Assembly (NCBI RefSeq): GCF_048263515.1
Contig: NZ_JBLXEC010000017.1
Coordinates: forward strand, 36,497-100,496
Length of the DNA: 64,000 bases
Direction: 5' to 3'
From: Marinovum sp048263515
GTDB lineage: Bacteria; Pseudomonadota; Alphaproteobacteria; Rhodobacterales; Rhodobacteraceae
In this document: positions 8,550 through 16,666 of the stretch, one piece after another
Layout of the letters: each line of letters begins with the position of its first letter
How positions within the stretch are numbered: the stretch's first letter is position 1
Notes under the pieces: model-generated
What the model was told of the DNA's origin: nothing
Database searches by the model: none
The model's input: only the letters and a program-made list of their open reading frames with translations
Program-made: the position numbers and the translations under genes

Positions 8550-9215
8550 TCAGAAATCAAGGTCATTGTAATGCCGCGGTGGCGGGAACCCCGGCACCTG
8601 GTCGGCCAGGATGCGGCGAAAGGCGGGGCGCGACTTGATCTTGGCGTACCAGTCCTTGACCACCGCCGAGCGGTTCCAGTCGACGTCCGAGATGTAATCC
8701 AGCGACGACAGATGCGCGGCGGCGGCGAAATCCGCCAGCGTCATCACGTCGCCCGCCAGCCAGCGCCGGTGGTCAAGCAGCCAGGTCATGTAGTCAAGGT
8801 GATACTTGATCGCCTTGGCCCCGGCCTTGACGTTCTTGCTGTCGGGAAACCCCTTGCCCTGCACCTTCTTGTTGACCCGCTCGTAGAGCAGCTTCGAGGT
8901 CACCTCGTTGTGGAACTTGTCATCGAACCAGGACACCAACCGGCGCACCTCGTAGCGCGCATCGGCCGATTTCGGCATCAGCGAGGGTTCGGGATATTTC
9001 TCTTCCAGCCATTCGCAGATCGCCGCGCTCTCGGCCATGGTCTTGCCGTCGATGCGCAGCACCGGCACCTTGGCCGCCGGGTTGCGGCGCAGGAAATCCG
9101 GCTCCTGTTCCCAGTAGCGTTCCTCCACCAGTTCACATTCGATCTTCTTCTCGGCAAGGCTGAGTCGGACCTTGCGGCAAAACGGCGACAGGGGAACGTG
9201 ATAAAGCTTGGCCAT
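8550..9215 (-). CDS. Glutathione S-transferase-fold protein, probably FtsZ-binding FzlA
   Basis: A 221-residue protein with an N-terminal thioredoxin-like GST domain (LYHVPLSPFCRKVRL, AKVPVL, ESAAICEWLEEKYP) and a helical C-terminal domain (WLAGDVMTLADFAAAAHLSSLDYI). Placement next to queG, the long KYHLDYMTWLLDHRRW helix and the PGFPPPRHYNDLDF tail resemble the alphaproteobacterial FzlA group, which binds FtsZ and regulates division rather than detoxifying. That identification comes from remembered similarity and is not proven; an ordinary GST is the alternative. Divergent from the TRIC channel gene, with 169 bp of shared upstream DNA. Confidence 0.75.
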   Translation of the reverse strand: MAKLYHVPLSPFCRKVRLSLAEKKIECELVEERYWEQEPDFLRRNPAAKVPVLRIDGKTMAESAAICEWLEEKYPEPSLMPKSADARYEVRRLVSWFDDKFHNEVTSKLLYERVNKKVQGKGFPDSKNVKAGAKAIKYHLDYMTWLLDHRRWLAGDVMTLADFAAAAHLSSLDYISDVDWNRSAVVKDWYAKIKSRPAFRRILADQVPGFPPPRHYNDLDF

Positions 9216-9384
9216 GAAGGGGTGGCGTCCTAAAGGGGAGGTGCTCGACTTCTTTGCCGTGAAACCGGCGGCAGTTCAACCACCCTGACCCCGATCGGCA
9301 AAGCCCCGCGGCCCGGGCCGGTGCCGGTGACAGGCCAAATCCGCCAGGGCCCGAGGCCCGCTCTGCCCTGCAAGGACCCCGCCG

Positions 9385-10008
9385 ATGATCCTGACCCTGC
9401 TCGATTATGCCGCCGTCGTGGTCTTTGCCCTGACCGGTGCTTTGGCCGCCTCGCGGGCGCAACTCGACATCGTGGGCTTTGCCTTTCTCGCCTGCCTGAC
9501 GGCGGTGGGCGGCGGCACGCTGCGCGACCTGCTGCTCGACCGCAACCCGGTGTTCTGGATCGCCGATCCCGGCATCATCCTCACCGCCTGCGGGGCCGCC
9601 TTCTTCGTCTTCTTCACCGCGCATCTGGTCGAGAGCCGGCTGCGCTGGCTCTTGTGGCTCGACACCTTCGCGCTGGCCGTCGCCGTCGCCGCCGGCACCG
9701 GCGTGGCATTGAAGCTCGAGCAGCCGGCGCTGATCGTGCTGATCATGGGGGTGACGACCGGCACCTTCGGCGGGCTGATGCGCGACGTGGTGGCGAACGA
9801 GGTGCCGGTGATCCTGCGCCAGGGCGAGCTCTATGCCACCGCCGCTCTGGCCGGTTCCGGTGCGGCGCTGGTTCTGCTGGAATTGGGCCTCGGGTCGGAT
9901 ATCGCGCTTTTGGGGTGTGCCGCGGTCACCTGGGCCCTGCGCGCCGGCAGCCTGCGCTGGGGCTGGATGCTGCCGGTCTACAAGAGCCGCCCGCCACGGG
10001 AGAAGTAG
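9385..10008 (+). CDS. Trimeric intracellular cation (TRIC/UPF0126) channel family protein
   Basis: A 207-residue membrane protein with the duplicated three-helix UPF0126 layout. The repeated GGGTLRDLLLDRNPVFW and GGLMRDVVANEVPVIL segments each follow a conserved transmembrane helix. Bacterial TRIC homologues are trimeric, potassium-permeable channels; several were first annotated as glycine transporters. The start at 9385 has GCAAGGACC upstream. Seven hydrophobic segments are visible. Confidence 0.9.
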   Translation: MILTLLDYAAVVVFALTGALAASRAQLDIVGFAFLACLTAVGGGTLRDLLLDRNPVFWIADPGIILTACGAAFFVFFTAHLVESRLRWLLWLDTFALAVAVAAGTGVALKLEQPALIVLIMGVTTGTFGGLMRDVVANEVPVILRQGELYATAALAGSGAALVLLELGLGSDIALLGCAAVTWALRAGSLRWGWMLPVYKSRPPREK

Positions 10009-10033
10009 CGCCACAGACCACCCTCACTACGCC

Positions 10034-10054
10034 GTCCCGGACCTGATCCGGGAC
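10034..10054. repeat. Short palindromic repeat, copy 3
   Basis: GTCCCGGA-CCTGA-TCCGGGAC, identical in sequence to the copy at 1228-1248. It lies between the convergent TRIC-channel and FAD-oxidoreductase genes. Confidence 0.85.
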
Positions 10055-10112
10055 CTCCCACTCGATGTTATCCCAAGCCGCGCCAGCGTCAAATACCGAC
10101 GCCGCCGCGAAA

Positions 10113-10131
10113 GGTGGGTTGCAAACCCACC
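10113..10131 (-). terminator. GGTGGGTT hairpin at the 3' end of the FAD oxidoreductase gene
   Basis: An 8-bp perfect stem (GGTGGGTT/AACCCACC) with a 3-nt loop, directly adjoining the stop codon of the minus-strand gene and followed on that strand by TTTCG. A second copy lies at 12769-12787. It is probably a repeat acting as, or recruited as, a terminator. Confidence 0.5.
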
Positions 10132-11157
10132 CTACTCGGGACGAAAGCCCGCCGGCACCCGGTCCCGTCCCTCCAGCACCAGGTCGGCCATCACTTCGCC
10201 CACCAGGGGCGCCATGCCGAAGCCGATCTTGAACCCGCCGTTGGCGATCCACGCCCCCTCTCTCAAAGGATGCGCGCCCAGAATTGGCGCCCGGCTCCCC
10301 GTCCTCGGCCGCACACCGGCCCAGCGCTCAACCACCTCGGCGCCCTCCAGCACCGGAAAGGCTGCCAAGGCCCGGGCGATTACATCGTCGAGTTGACCGT
10401 CCACCGCCGCGCCGTCCGCATACTCCCGCTCGGACGTCGACCCGATCGCCACCGTTCCGTCACCATGCGGCACGATGTGCAGAGCATCGGCAAAGAGCTG
10501 CGGGCGCTCCCGTGCCTCGAACCGCAGGAGCGCCGCCTGCCCCTTCACGCCAGCGCCCAGCGACCGTCCCGCCGCCCGGCTCATCTCTTCCAGATCCTGC
10601 ACCCCGGTGGCCCAGACCACCGCGCCGCGGTCTTCGCCCTCGGGCAGCACTTCGACCCCGCGCGCCGCCAAGGCCGCCACCAGCGCGGCGCAGGCCTGGC
10701 GGGGATGCACCCGCGCGCTCAAAGTGTCCTCGACCAGCAGACCTGTGGGCGAGGCCGGCGCCCAGGCGCCGAAGCCCTCGGCCGGCACAACCCGCCAGAC
10801 CGCCTTGCCCTGCCAGAGCTCAGCCGCCGTCTCCGCCCGCTGCCGTGCCAGCGCCACGGCGCGATCATCTGCCAGGGGCTGCAAGCGGCCGGAGCGAAGA
10901 TAGCCCGGATCGCGCCCGCCGACCTCGGCCACCTCGGCCCAGAAGCGCTCGGCCATCATCAGGCTCTCGAACTGGAAGGCCTTCTTGTCGTTCCAGTTTT
11001 CCGGCACATGCGGCGCCAGCGCGCCGACGATACCGCCAGAGGCGCCGGCCGCCGGGCCATGCGGGTCGATCACCCGCACCCGCGCCCCGCGCCGGGCACA
11101 GGCCCAGGCTACCGAGAGCCCGAAGACCCCCGCGCCGCGCACTGTCACGTCGTCCAT
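10132..11157 (-). CDS. FAD-dependent oxidoreductase (DAO family), probable stand-alone MnmC oxidase domain
   Basis: A 341-residue DAO-family flavoprotein with the N-terminal Rossmann motif VRGAGVFGLSVAWACARRGARVRVID and the C-terminal ILGAHPLREGAWIANGGFKIGFGMAPL. In enterobacterial MnmC a DAO-type oxidase domain is fused to the MnmD methyltransferase. Here the divergent neighbour 57 bp away is a stand-alone MnmD. The two together would convert cmnm5(s2)U34 to mnm5(s2)U34 in tRNA. That role is inferred from context; ThiO-like glycine oxidase is the main alternative. The start at 11157 is supported by GGAGGGTGAT upstream. Confidence 0.75.
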   Translation of the reverse strand: MDDVTVRGAGVFGLSVAWACARRGARVRVIDPHGPAAGASGGIVGALAPHVPENWNDKKAFQFESLMMAERFWAEVAEVGGRDPGYLRSGRLQPLADDRAVALARQRAETAAELWQGKAVWRVVPAEGFGAWAPASPTGLLVEDTLSARVHPRQACAALVAALAARGVEVLPEGEDRGAVVWATGVQDLEEMSRAAGRSLGAGVKGQAALLRFEARERPQLFADALHIVPHGDGTVAIGSTSEREYADGAAVDGQLDDVIARALAAFPVLEGAEVVERWAGVRPRTGSRAPILGAHPLREGAWIANGGFKIGFGMAPLVGEVMADLVLEGRDRVPAGFRPE

Positions 11158-11213
11158 TGCATCACCCTCCGTCTGGCAGTAGGCCACGGAGGCAACCCTT
11201 AAGGCAGGCGAAA

Positions 11214-11882
11214 ATGACAGACCAGAGCGCAGAGCTGGAATGGCGCGACGGGCGCGTGCCTGTCTCGACCCGGTTCGACGATCCCTATTACTCGCTCGAC
11301 AACGGTCTGGCCGAAACCCGGCATGTCTTTCTCGCCGGAAACGACCTGCCGACGCGCTTTGCCGCGGATTTCCACATCGCCGAACTGGGGTTCGGCACCG
11401 GGCTCAACCTGATTTGCGCGCTGCAGGCGTTTCGCGCCTCGGGCACGCCGGGCCGTCTGCGCTTCACCAGCTTCGAGGCCTTCCCGATGGCCGCAGACGA
11501 CATGATCGCCGCCGAGGGGGCCTTTCCCGAGCTGGCCGATCTGGCGGCCGAGCTTGCGCCGCTTTGGCTGGCCGGAGAGACGACCTTCCAGACCGACGAC
11601 CTCACCTTCACGCTGATCACCGGCGATGCCCGCGAGACCCTGCCGGACTGGCCGCACAGGGCCGACGCCTGGTTCCTCGACGGCTTTTCGCCGGCCAAGA
11701 ACCCAGAGCTCTGGGGCGAGGCGCTGATGGCCGAGGTCGCCCGCCACACCGCGCCGGGCGGCACCGCCGCGACCTATACTGCCGCCGGCCACGTGCGCCG
11801 GGCGCTGGCGGCGGGCGGGTTCACCGTCAGCCGCATCCCCGGCTTCGGCCGCAAACGCCACATGACGAAAGCCATCCTATGA
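11214..11882 (+). CDS. mnmD: tRNA (5-methylaminomethyl-2-thiouridine) methyltransferase MnmD
   Basis: A 222-residue SAM-dependent methyltransferase of the DUF752/MnmD type, matching the N-terminal half of E. coli MnmC. It shows the substrate-recognition start PVSTRFDDPYYSLDNGLAETRHVFL, the SAM motif IAELGFGTGLN and the family signature WFLDGFSPAKNPELW. It should methylate nm5(s2)U34 to mnm5(s2)U34. Its stop overlaps the start of the EamA transporter gene (ATGA), so the two are co-translated. The presumed oxidase partner is divergent just upstream. Confidence 0.92.
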   Translation: MTDQSAELEWRDGRVPVSTRFDDPYYSLDNGLAETRHVFLAGNDLPTRFAADFHIAELGFGTGLNLICALQAFRASGTPGRLRFTSFEAFPMAADDMIAAEGAFPELADLAAELAPLWLAGETTFQTDDLTFTLITGDARETLPDWPHRADAWFLDGFSPAKNPELWGEALMAEVARHTAPGGTAATYTAAGHVRRALAAGGFTVSRIPGFGRKRHMTKAIL

Positions 11883-12778
11883 CCCAGAACGACACGGTGC
11901 GCGGCATCTGGCTGATGGTCGCGACCACCTTCATCTTTGCGGTGCAGGACGGGCTGAGCCGGCATCTCGCCTCGGAATACAACGTCTTCCTCGTGGTGAT
12001 GATCCGCTACTGGTTCTTTGCCGCCTTCGTGGTGGCGCTCTCGGCACGCAAGGCCGGCGGGCTGCGCGACGTGGCGCGCACCGAGCAGCCGCTGGTGCAG
12101 ACCTTCCGCGGCGTGCTGCTGGCGCTGGAGATCTGCGTCATGGTCGCCGCCTTCACCTATCTCGGACTGGTCGAGAGCCATGCGGTCTTTGTCAGCTACC
12201 CGCTGCTGGTCGCCGCGCTCTCCGGCCCGGTGCTGGGCGAGACGGTGGGCTGGCGGCGCTGGCTGGCGATCGCCGTGGGCTTTGTCGGGGTGATGATCAT
12301 CATCAACCCGGGCGCCGGGGTGTTCTCGGTCTATGCGCTGATCCCGCTGGCGGCGGCGGCGATGTTCGCGCTCTATTCACTGCTCAACCGCTATGCTGCG
12401 CGGCGCGACACCGCCGAGACCTCGTTCTTCTGGACCGGCACGGTGGGCTGCGTGGTGATGACCGCGATCGGAATCTGGTTCTGGGAGCCGATGACCGGGC
12501 CGGACTACCTCTGGATGGCGGCGCTTTGCGTCACCGGGGTGGCCGGGCATTACACGATGATCAAGTGCTACGAGGTGGCCGAGGCCAGCGCGGTGCAGCC
12601 TTTTGCCTATCTGCAGATGCCCTTTGCCACGGCGATAGGGCTCGCCGTTTTTGGCGAAGATTTGCGGGTGTCGGTGGTGATCGGGGCGGCGTTGATCGTG
12701 GGCGCGGGGCTCTTCACCCTGTGGCGCGAGCGGCAGAGACGGCGGGCAGAGCGCAGGCGTGCGGCGGAGGTGGGTTGA
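11879..12778 (+). CDS. DMT superfamily (EamA) transporter
   Basis: A 299-residue inner-membrane permease with ten hydrophobic segments arranged as two EamA repeats. The first includes FRGVLLALEICVMVAAFTYLGLVESHAVFVSYPLLVAALSGPVLGE. The second is centred on MIKCYEVAEASAVQPFAYLQMPFATAIGLAVFGE. The substrate is unknown; relatives export amino acids, nucleosides or metabolites. The start overlaps mnmD by 4 nt. The stop codon (12776-12778) lies within a dispersed GGTGGGTT hairpin, so the last residues are encoded by the repeat. Confidence 0.88.
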   Translation: MTQNDTVRGIWLMVATTFIFAVQDGLSRHLASEYNVFLVVMIRYWFFAAFVVALSARKAGGLRDVARTEQPLVQTFRGVLLALEICVMVAAFTYLGLVESHAVFVSYPLLVAALSGPVLGETVGWRRWLAIAVGFVGVMIIINPGAGVFSVYALIPLAAAAMFALYSLLNRYAARRDTAETSFFWTGTVGCVVMTAIGIWFWEPMTGPDYLWMAALCVTGVAGHYTMIKCYEVAEASAVQPFAYLQMPFATAIGLAVFGEDLRVSVVIGAALIVGAGLFTLWRERQRRRAERRRAAEVG

Positions 12779-12787
12779 AAACCCACC
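12769..12787. repeat. GGTGGGTT hairpin, second copy, containing the EamA stop codon
   Basis: Stem GGTGGGTT/AACCCACC with loop GAA; the TGA stop spans the left arm and loop. Flanking bases CCTAC also match the copy at 10113-10131. Confidence 0.8.
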
Positions 12788-12813
12788 CTACGCGAACCAT
12801 CGACTTTTGCCCC

Positions 12814-12983
12814 GGCCCGGAATCAAGGGCGTAAGCCCGCCGGGCCAGCGGCGGCCCGCCCCCCGGGCTGCCGCTTGGGTGACGTAGGCGCGCCGCTCTG
12901 ATGTTTTCCGGACTTGGCCGGGATAAAGCGCTGCAGACCTGAGTTCGCGGCGGCATCCCGCGGGCCGCCGCTGGCCCGGCAGG
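12814..12983 (-). repeat. Long intergenic repeat (~165 bp), copy 2
   Basis: The gap 12779-13093 is almost filled by this element, in the opposite orientation to copy 1. It starts GGCCCGGAATCAAGGGC, carries CGGACTTGGCCGGGATAAAGCGCTGC in the middle and ends CTGGCCCGGCAGG. It is more diverged than copies 1, 4 and 5. It lies between convergent genes and nothing else was found in the gap. Confidence 0.7.
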
Positions 12984-13093
12984 TTGCGCTTGCTTTCGGG
13001 CTTGGCAGACATGCTCTTCCGAAAGCGGCGCCGGATAGGTGCACTACCAAACGCCATCGTTGGCCCGAGAGCGCCTCCCCCGGAACGCCGCGT

Positions 13094-15292
13094 CTACTCC
13101 GGCAGCACCGTCGAGCCGACAAGCTCCTTCGAGAACGGCACCGGATGCGGCTCTTTGCCGAGACGCGCGCGGTAGACCGGCAGGCTCTCCGACACCCGCA
13201 TCACGTAGTTCCGGGTCTCGTTGAAGGGGATCATCTCGATCCAGTCGACGATGTCGATCTCGCCCTTGAGCGGGTCGCCATAGGCGTTCTTCCAGCTCCG
13301 CGGCCGCCCCGGACCGGCGTTGTAGCCGGCGGACATCATGATGACATTGCCGTCGAACTCTTCGGCCAACCCGCGCAGGTAATCCGCCCCGAGCTTTGAA
13401 TTGTAGAGCCAGTCGCCGGTCAGCCGCGACTCGCTGTAGGACAGCCCGACCCGCCGGGCGACAAGCTGCGCCGTGGCCGGCATCACCTGCATCAAGCCGC
13501 GCGCGCCGGCGTGGCTTATCACCGTGTGGTCGAACTCGCTCTCGCGGCGGGCGATGGCCAGCACCATTTCGGTGGGGACCGGGTGATCCCGCTTGGCCAC
13601 CGGGTGGATGGCATAATAGGGCGCCGCGATCTCGAGCCCGGCCTGCGCGGCGCGCTTGCCCAGCATGACGCCCAGATGTGGCTGGCCCAGATCCTCGAGC
13701 ATCTTGCCCATCAGGTGCAGGTTGTCTTCGTCCTGGCTCTCGGCGAGATGGGTCCAGAACCGTTCGGCCAGCCAGGTTTCGCCGGCCGCGAGCAGCAGCA
13801 GCGCCGCCTCGTGCACCCGCGACTTCGTGAATGCGGCCTCGCGCCAGTCGGCCTCGGGGCGGAAACCGCCGAGATTGCTGTTGAAGGGAAAGCCGCCCCG
13901 CTCCGCCGCCAGCAAGCCGTAGAAGCTGGTCTGATAGGCGGCGCCCAGCGCATAGGCGCTCTTGGCGGCATCGGCATTGCCCAGTGCCTCGTAGGCGCGG
14001 CCCAGCCAATAGCCGGCGCGGCCGAGCGAGATCGGCGTGTAGACGTCGCCCTTGAATCGGGTGAAATGCGCCAGCGCGCGGCTCGGGTCCTTCTGGAACC
14101 TGAGGGCCAGATAGCCCGAGAGCCACTCCAGCTCGGCAAAGTTGCGGCCGGTGACGGTGTGATGGGTCGAGGCGATGCGATAGGCCAGCTTGGGATCGCC
14201 GTTGCGCATGGCGCGATGGGCCATGGAATGCCGCCGGTCAGTCCAGAACTCGGGCTCGCCCAAGCTTTCGGGGCTGGTGGAACGCTCCAGCAGCAGTTCG
14301 ATAGCGCTGTCGCGCAACCCCTTCTTCATCCGCCATTCATAGCGCTCGTAGGCGAGGCCCGGGTCATTGGCCAGCGACTTCGGCACCGCGGCGATCAGCG
14401 GGTCGGGGTTGCCGTTGCCAGACCGCAGCGCCATCCGCGCGGTGGCCAGTTTTTGCCAGCCGTCTGAGACCAGCGGCAGCATCCGCGTTGCGTTGAGCTC
14501 CCAGCCTTCCCAGAGCATGCGGTCGAGCCGCGCCTCGTGGTGCGGCTTGAGCAGGCTGGCATAGCGGACAAGGAAGCGGGTCTGCTCGGTGTCGGACAGC
14601 GCCATGGTGCGCCAGGCCTTGACGATGCCGGCCTGCGCCGCACCGCTGTCGCCCTTGGCCTCAAGCGCCTCGGCATAGGCCAGCGCGCCGGTGCCGGTCT
14701 CGGGCTCGTGGTCCTTGAAAAAGGCCAGCCGGGTCTCGACCGGAGCCTCGGCCAGGGTGTCTTCGGATTTCTCGCGCAGATAGGCCAGGCCGGGCCAGTC
14801 GCCGGAGCGGTCGAGAAAGGCCATGACGTCGCCGTAGCTGCCGCTGCCGCCGCGCAGGAAGTGCCACAGGATCACGTCGCGCCCGGGCGAGCCCTCGGGA
14901 CCGGCGCGGCGAAAGGCCTCGTCCCAGTCGCCGGCGCGCATCGCCGCCAGCGCGGCCTTGAAGCCGGGATCGGCGGGCGGCACCCGGGCCGCCAGTGGCT
15001 CGGTATCCAAGCCCTGCGGCCTGACCCTGGGGCGCAGCCCGGCCAGTTCGGCGTCGAACTCTTCCAGCGGTTTCGGCACGGCGGCATCCTCGCCCGCCGG
15101 GATCGCCTCGGGCTCGATCACCGCGGCGGCATCCTCGGCCTCGGCGGCAGGCTCGGCGTCGCCCTGCGCGCCAGAGCTTCTGGCGCGGGGTCGCAAGCTT
15201 GTCGTCACATCGAGCGCGAGGGCGCTGTCCGAGGATTGCTGGGCGGGAACCGGCTGAGCGGCCAGAACCAGGAGGCAGAGGAGGGCACGCAT
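13094..15292 (-). CDS. Soluble lytic murein transglycosylase (Slt type)
   Basis: A large exported peptidoglycan lyase (about 732 residues). It has a signal peptide (MRALLCLLVLAAQPVPAQ), an alanine/acid-rich linker, a long superhelical helix-repeat region and a C-terminal family 1 transglycosylase domain. The catalytic glutamate is in AIARRESEFD, followed by GARGLMQVMPATA and NVIMMSAGYNAGPGR. It cleaves glycan strands to form anhydromuropeptides in the periplasm. The start at 15292 (or the adjacent ATG at 15295) best fits the signal peptide; the 22-residue upstream extension is not supported. Confidence 0.92.
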   Translation of the reverse strand: MRALLCLLVLAAQPVPAQQSSDSALALDVTTSLRPRARSSGAQGDAEPAAEAEDAAAVIEPEAIPAGEDAAVPKPLEEFDAELAGLRPRVRPQGLDTEPLAARVPPADPGFKAALAAMRAGDWDEAFRRAGPEGSPGRDVILWHFLRGGSGSYGDVMAFLDRSGDWPGLAYLREKSEDTLAEAPVETRLAFFKDHEPETGTGALAYAEALEAKGDSGAAQAGIVKAWRTMALSDTEQTRFLVRYASLLKPHHEARLDRMLWEGWELNATRMLPLVSDGWQKLATARMALRSGNGNPDPLIAAVPKSLANDPGLAYERYEWRMKKGLRDSAIELLLERSTSPESLGEPEFWTDRRHSMAHRAMRNGDPKLAYRIASTHHTVTGRNFAELEWLSGYLALRFQKDPSRALAHFTRFKGDVYTPISLGRAGYWLGRAYEALGNADAAKSAYALGAAYQTSFYGLLAAERGGFPFNSNLGGFRPEADWREAAFTKSRVHEAALLLLAAGETWLAERFWTHLAESQDEDNLHLMGKMLEDLGQPHLGVMLGKRAAQAGLEIAAPYYAIHPVAKRDHPVPTEMVLAIARRESEFDHTVISHAGARGLMQVMPATAQLVARRVGLSYSESRLTGDWLYNSKLGADYLRGLAEEFDGNVIMMSAGYNAGPGRPRSWKNAYGDPLKGEIDIVDWIEMIPFNETRNYVMRVSESLPVYRARLGKEPHPVPFSKELVGSTVLPE

Positions 15293-15298
15293 CATCAC

Positions 15299-15327
15299 TT
15301 GCAATTTCTGTTCTGAAAAGGAATAGA
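15299..15327 (+). promoter_or_regulatory. Possible sigma70 promoter for dapA
   Basis: TTGCAA (15299-15304), a 17-bp spacer and AATAGA (15322-15327) lie in the divergent space upstream of dapA. The match is only moderate. Confidence 0.3.
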
Positions 15328-15437
15328 CACGATCCAGAAGATAACCCGTCCGCCGCATCCTTCAACTCACGATGCTGACACCGGCGGACATGCGTCCCGC
15401 CACGGCGGCCGCCTCATGACAGAAAAGGAGCGTCACC

Positions 15438-16313
15438 ATGTTCAAAGGGTCCTTGCCAGCCCTGGTCACGCCGTTCAAGAACGGTGAGGTCGATCTGGAG
15501 ACGCTGCGAAAACTCGTCGACTGGCATGTCGATCAGGGCAGCCACGGTCTTGTGCCCGTCGGCACCACCGGCGAAAGCCCGACCCTGACCCATGCCGAGC
15601 ACGAGCTTGTGGTGTCAGAGGTGGTCAAGGCCGCCGCCGGCCGCATTCCGGTGATTGCCGGTGCCGGGTCGAACAACACCACCGAGGCGATTCGCTTCAT
15701 GGCCCATGCCAAGGCGGTGGGCGCGGCTGCCGGTCTCGTGGTGACGCCCTATTACAACAAGCCGACCCAAGCCGGTCTGATCGCGCATTTCACCGCGATC
15801 ACCGAGGCCGTCGACCTGCCGATCATCATCTACAACATCCCGCCGCGCTCGGTGATCGACATGTCGCCCGCCACCATGGGCGAGCTTTCGAAACTGAAAA
15901 ACATCATCGGCGTCAAGGATGCCACCGGCGATCTGGCCCGCGTTTCGGCGCAGCGGATCACCTGCGGCACGGATTTCGTGCAGCTGTCGGGTGAAGACGC
16001 GACGGCGCATGGCTTCAACGCCCAGGGCGGCGTCGGCTGCATCTCGGTCACCGCCAACGTGGCGCCGGCGCTGTCGAGCGCCTTGCAGACCGCCTGTCTT
16101 GCCGGCGACTATGCCAAGGCGCTGGAGATCCAGGACAGGCTGATGCCGCTGCATCAGGCAATCTTTGTCGAGCCCGGGCTCTGCGGTGCGAAATACGCGA
16201 TGTCGCGGCTGGGGCTCTGCGAGGAAGAGGTGCGGCTGCCGCTGCTGCCGGTCTCCGGCCCGACGCGCGAGCGGATCGATGCCGGCCTGCGGCACGCGGG
16301 CCTGCTGAACTGA
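15438..16313 (+). CDS. dapA: 4-hydroxy-tetrahydrodipicolinate synthase
   Basis: This 291-residue TIM-barrel aldolase condenses pyruvate with aspartate semialdehyde, the first committed step to lysine and diaminopimelate. The Schiff-base lysine is in IIGVKDATGD, the catalytic tyrosine in IIIYNIPPRS, and the active-site GTTGESPTL loop is near residue 45. AAAAGGAGCG gives a strong ribosome site 7 nt before the ATG. It stands alone with its own terminator; dapB is about 10 kb away. Confidence 0.97.
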   Translation: MFKGSLPALVTPFKNGEVDLETLRKLVDWHVDQGSHGLVPVGTTGESPTLTHAEHELVVSEVVKAAAGRIPVIAGAGSNNTTEAIRFMAHAKAVGAAAGLVVTPYYNKPTQAGLIAHFTAITEAVDLPIIIYNIPPRSVIDMSPATMGELSKLKNIIGVKDATGDLARVSAQRITCGTDFVQLSGEDATAHGFNAQGGVGCISVTANVAPALSSALQTACLAGDYAKALEIQDRLMPLHQAIFVEPGLCGAKYAMSRLGLCEEEVRLPLLPVSGPTRERIDAGLRHAGLLN

Positions 16314-16334
16314 GCGCGGCGGAGTTTTATCGAG

Positions 16335-16367
16335 AAGGCCCGGCAGCACATCGCGCCGGGCCTTTTT
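16335..16367 (+). terminator. Rho-independent terminator of dapA
   Basis: A 10-bp stem AAGGCCCGGC/GCCGGGCCTT with a 10-nt loop, running into TTTTT, 21 nt after the dapA stop. Confidence 0.92.
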
Positions 16368-16488
16368 CGTTTCTCAGGTCGCTTCACCTGCGCGGGATCA
16401 ATGCCGAAGGCCATCGCGCATCGTCATGCCTCCGGCATGACGCGCCCCCACGCTGGCGATGCGAGGCTCCGTCGGTCACCTCACCCAG

Positions 16489-16652
16489 CGCGGAATCAAG
16501 GCCGCAAGGCCGCCGCGCATCGCCGGCGCGCCCCCACGCGGCGGCGATACTTCGACGTAGGCGCTCCGAATGGATGTCGTCCGGAGACGTCCGGGATAAA
16601 GCGCGGCAGAACCGCCGGCAGGATCGCCACCGCGCGCGCCGGCCATGCGCGG
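16489..16652 (-). repeat. Long intergenic repeat (~165 bp), copy 3
   Basis: The gap 16314-16666 holds the dapA terminator and then this element. It starts GCGCGGAATCAAGGCCGCAA and includes GTCCGGGATAAAGCGCGGC. The stretch 16405-16488 contains a further inverted CATGCCTCCGGCATG and looks like a degenerate related piece. No gene is seen in the gap. Confidence 0.7.
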
Positions 16653-16666
16653 CTCCAGGTTCCGAT

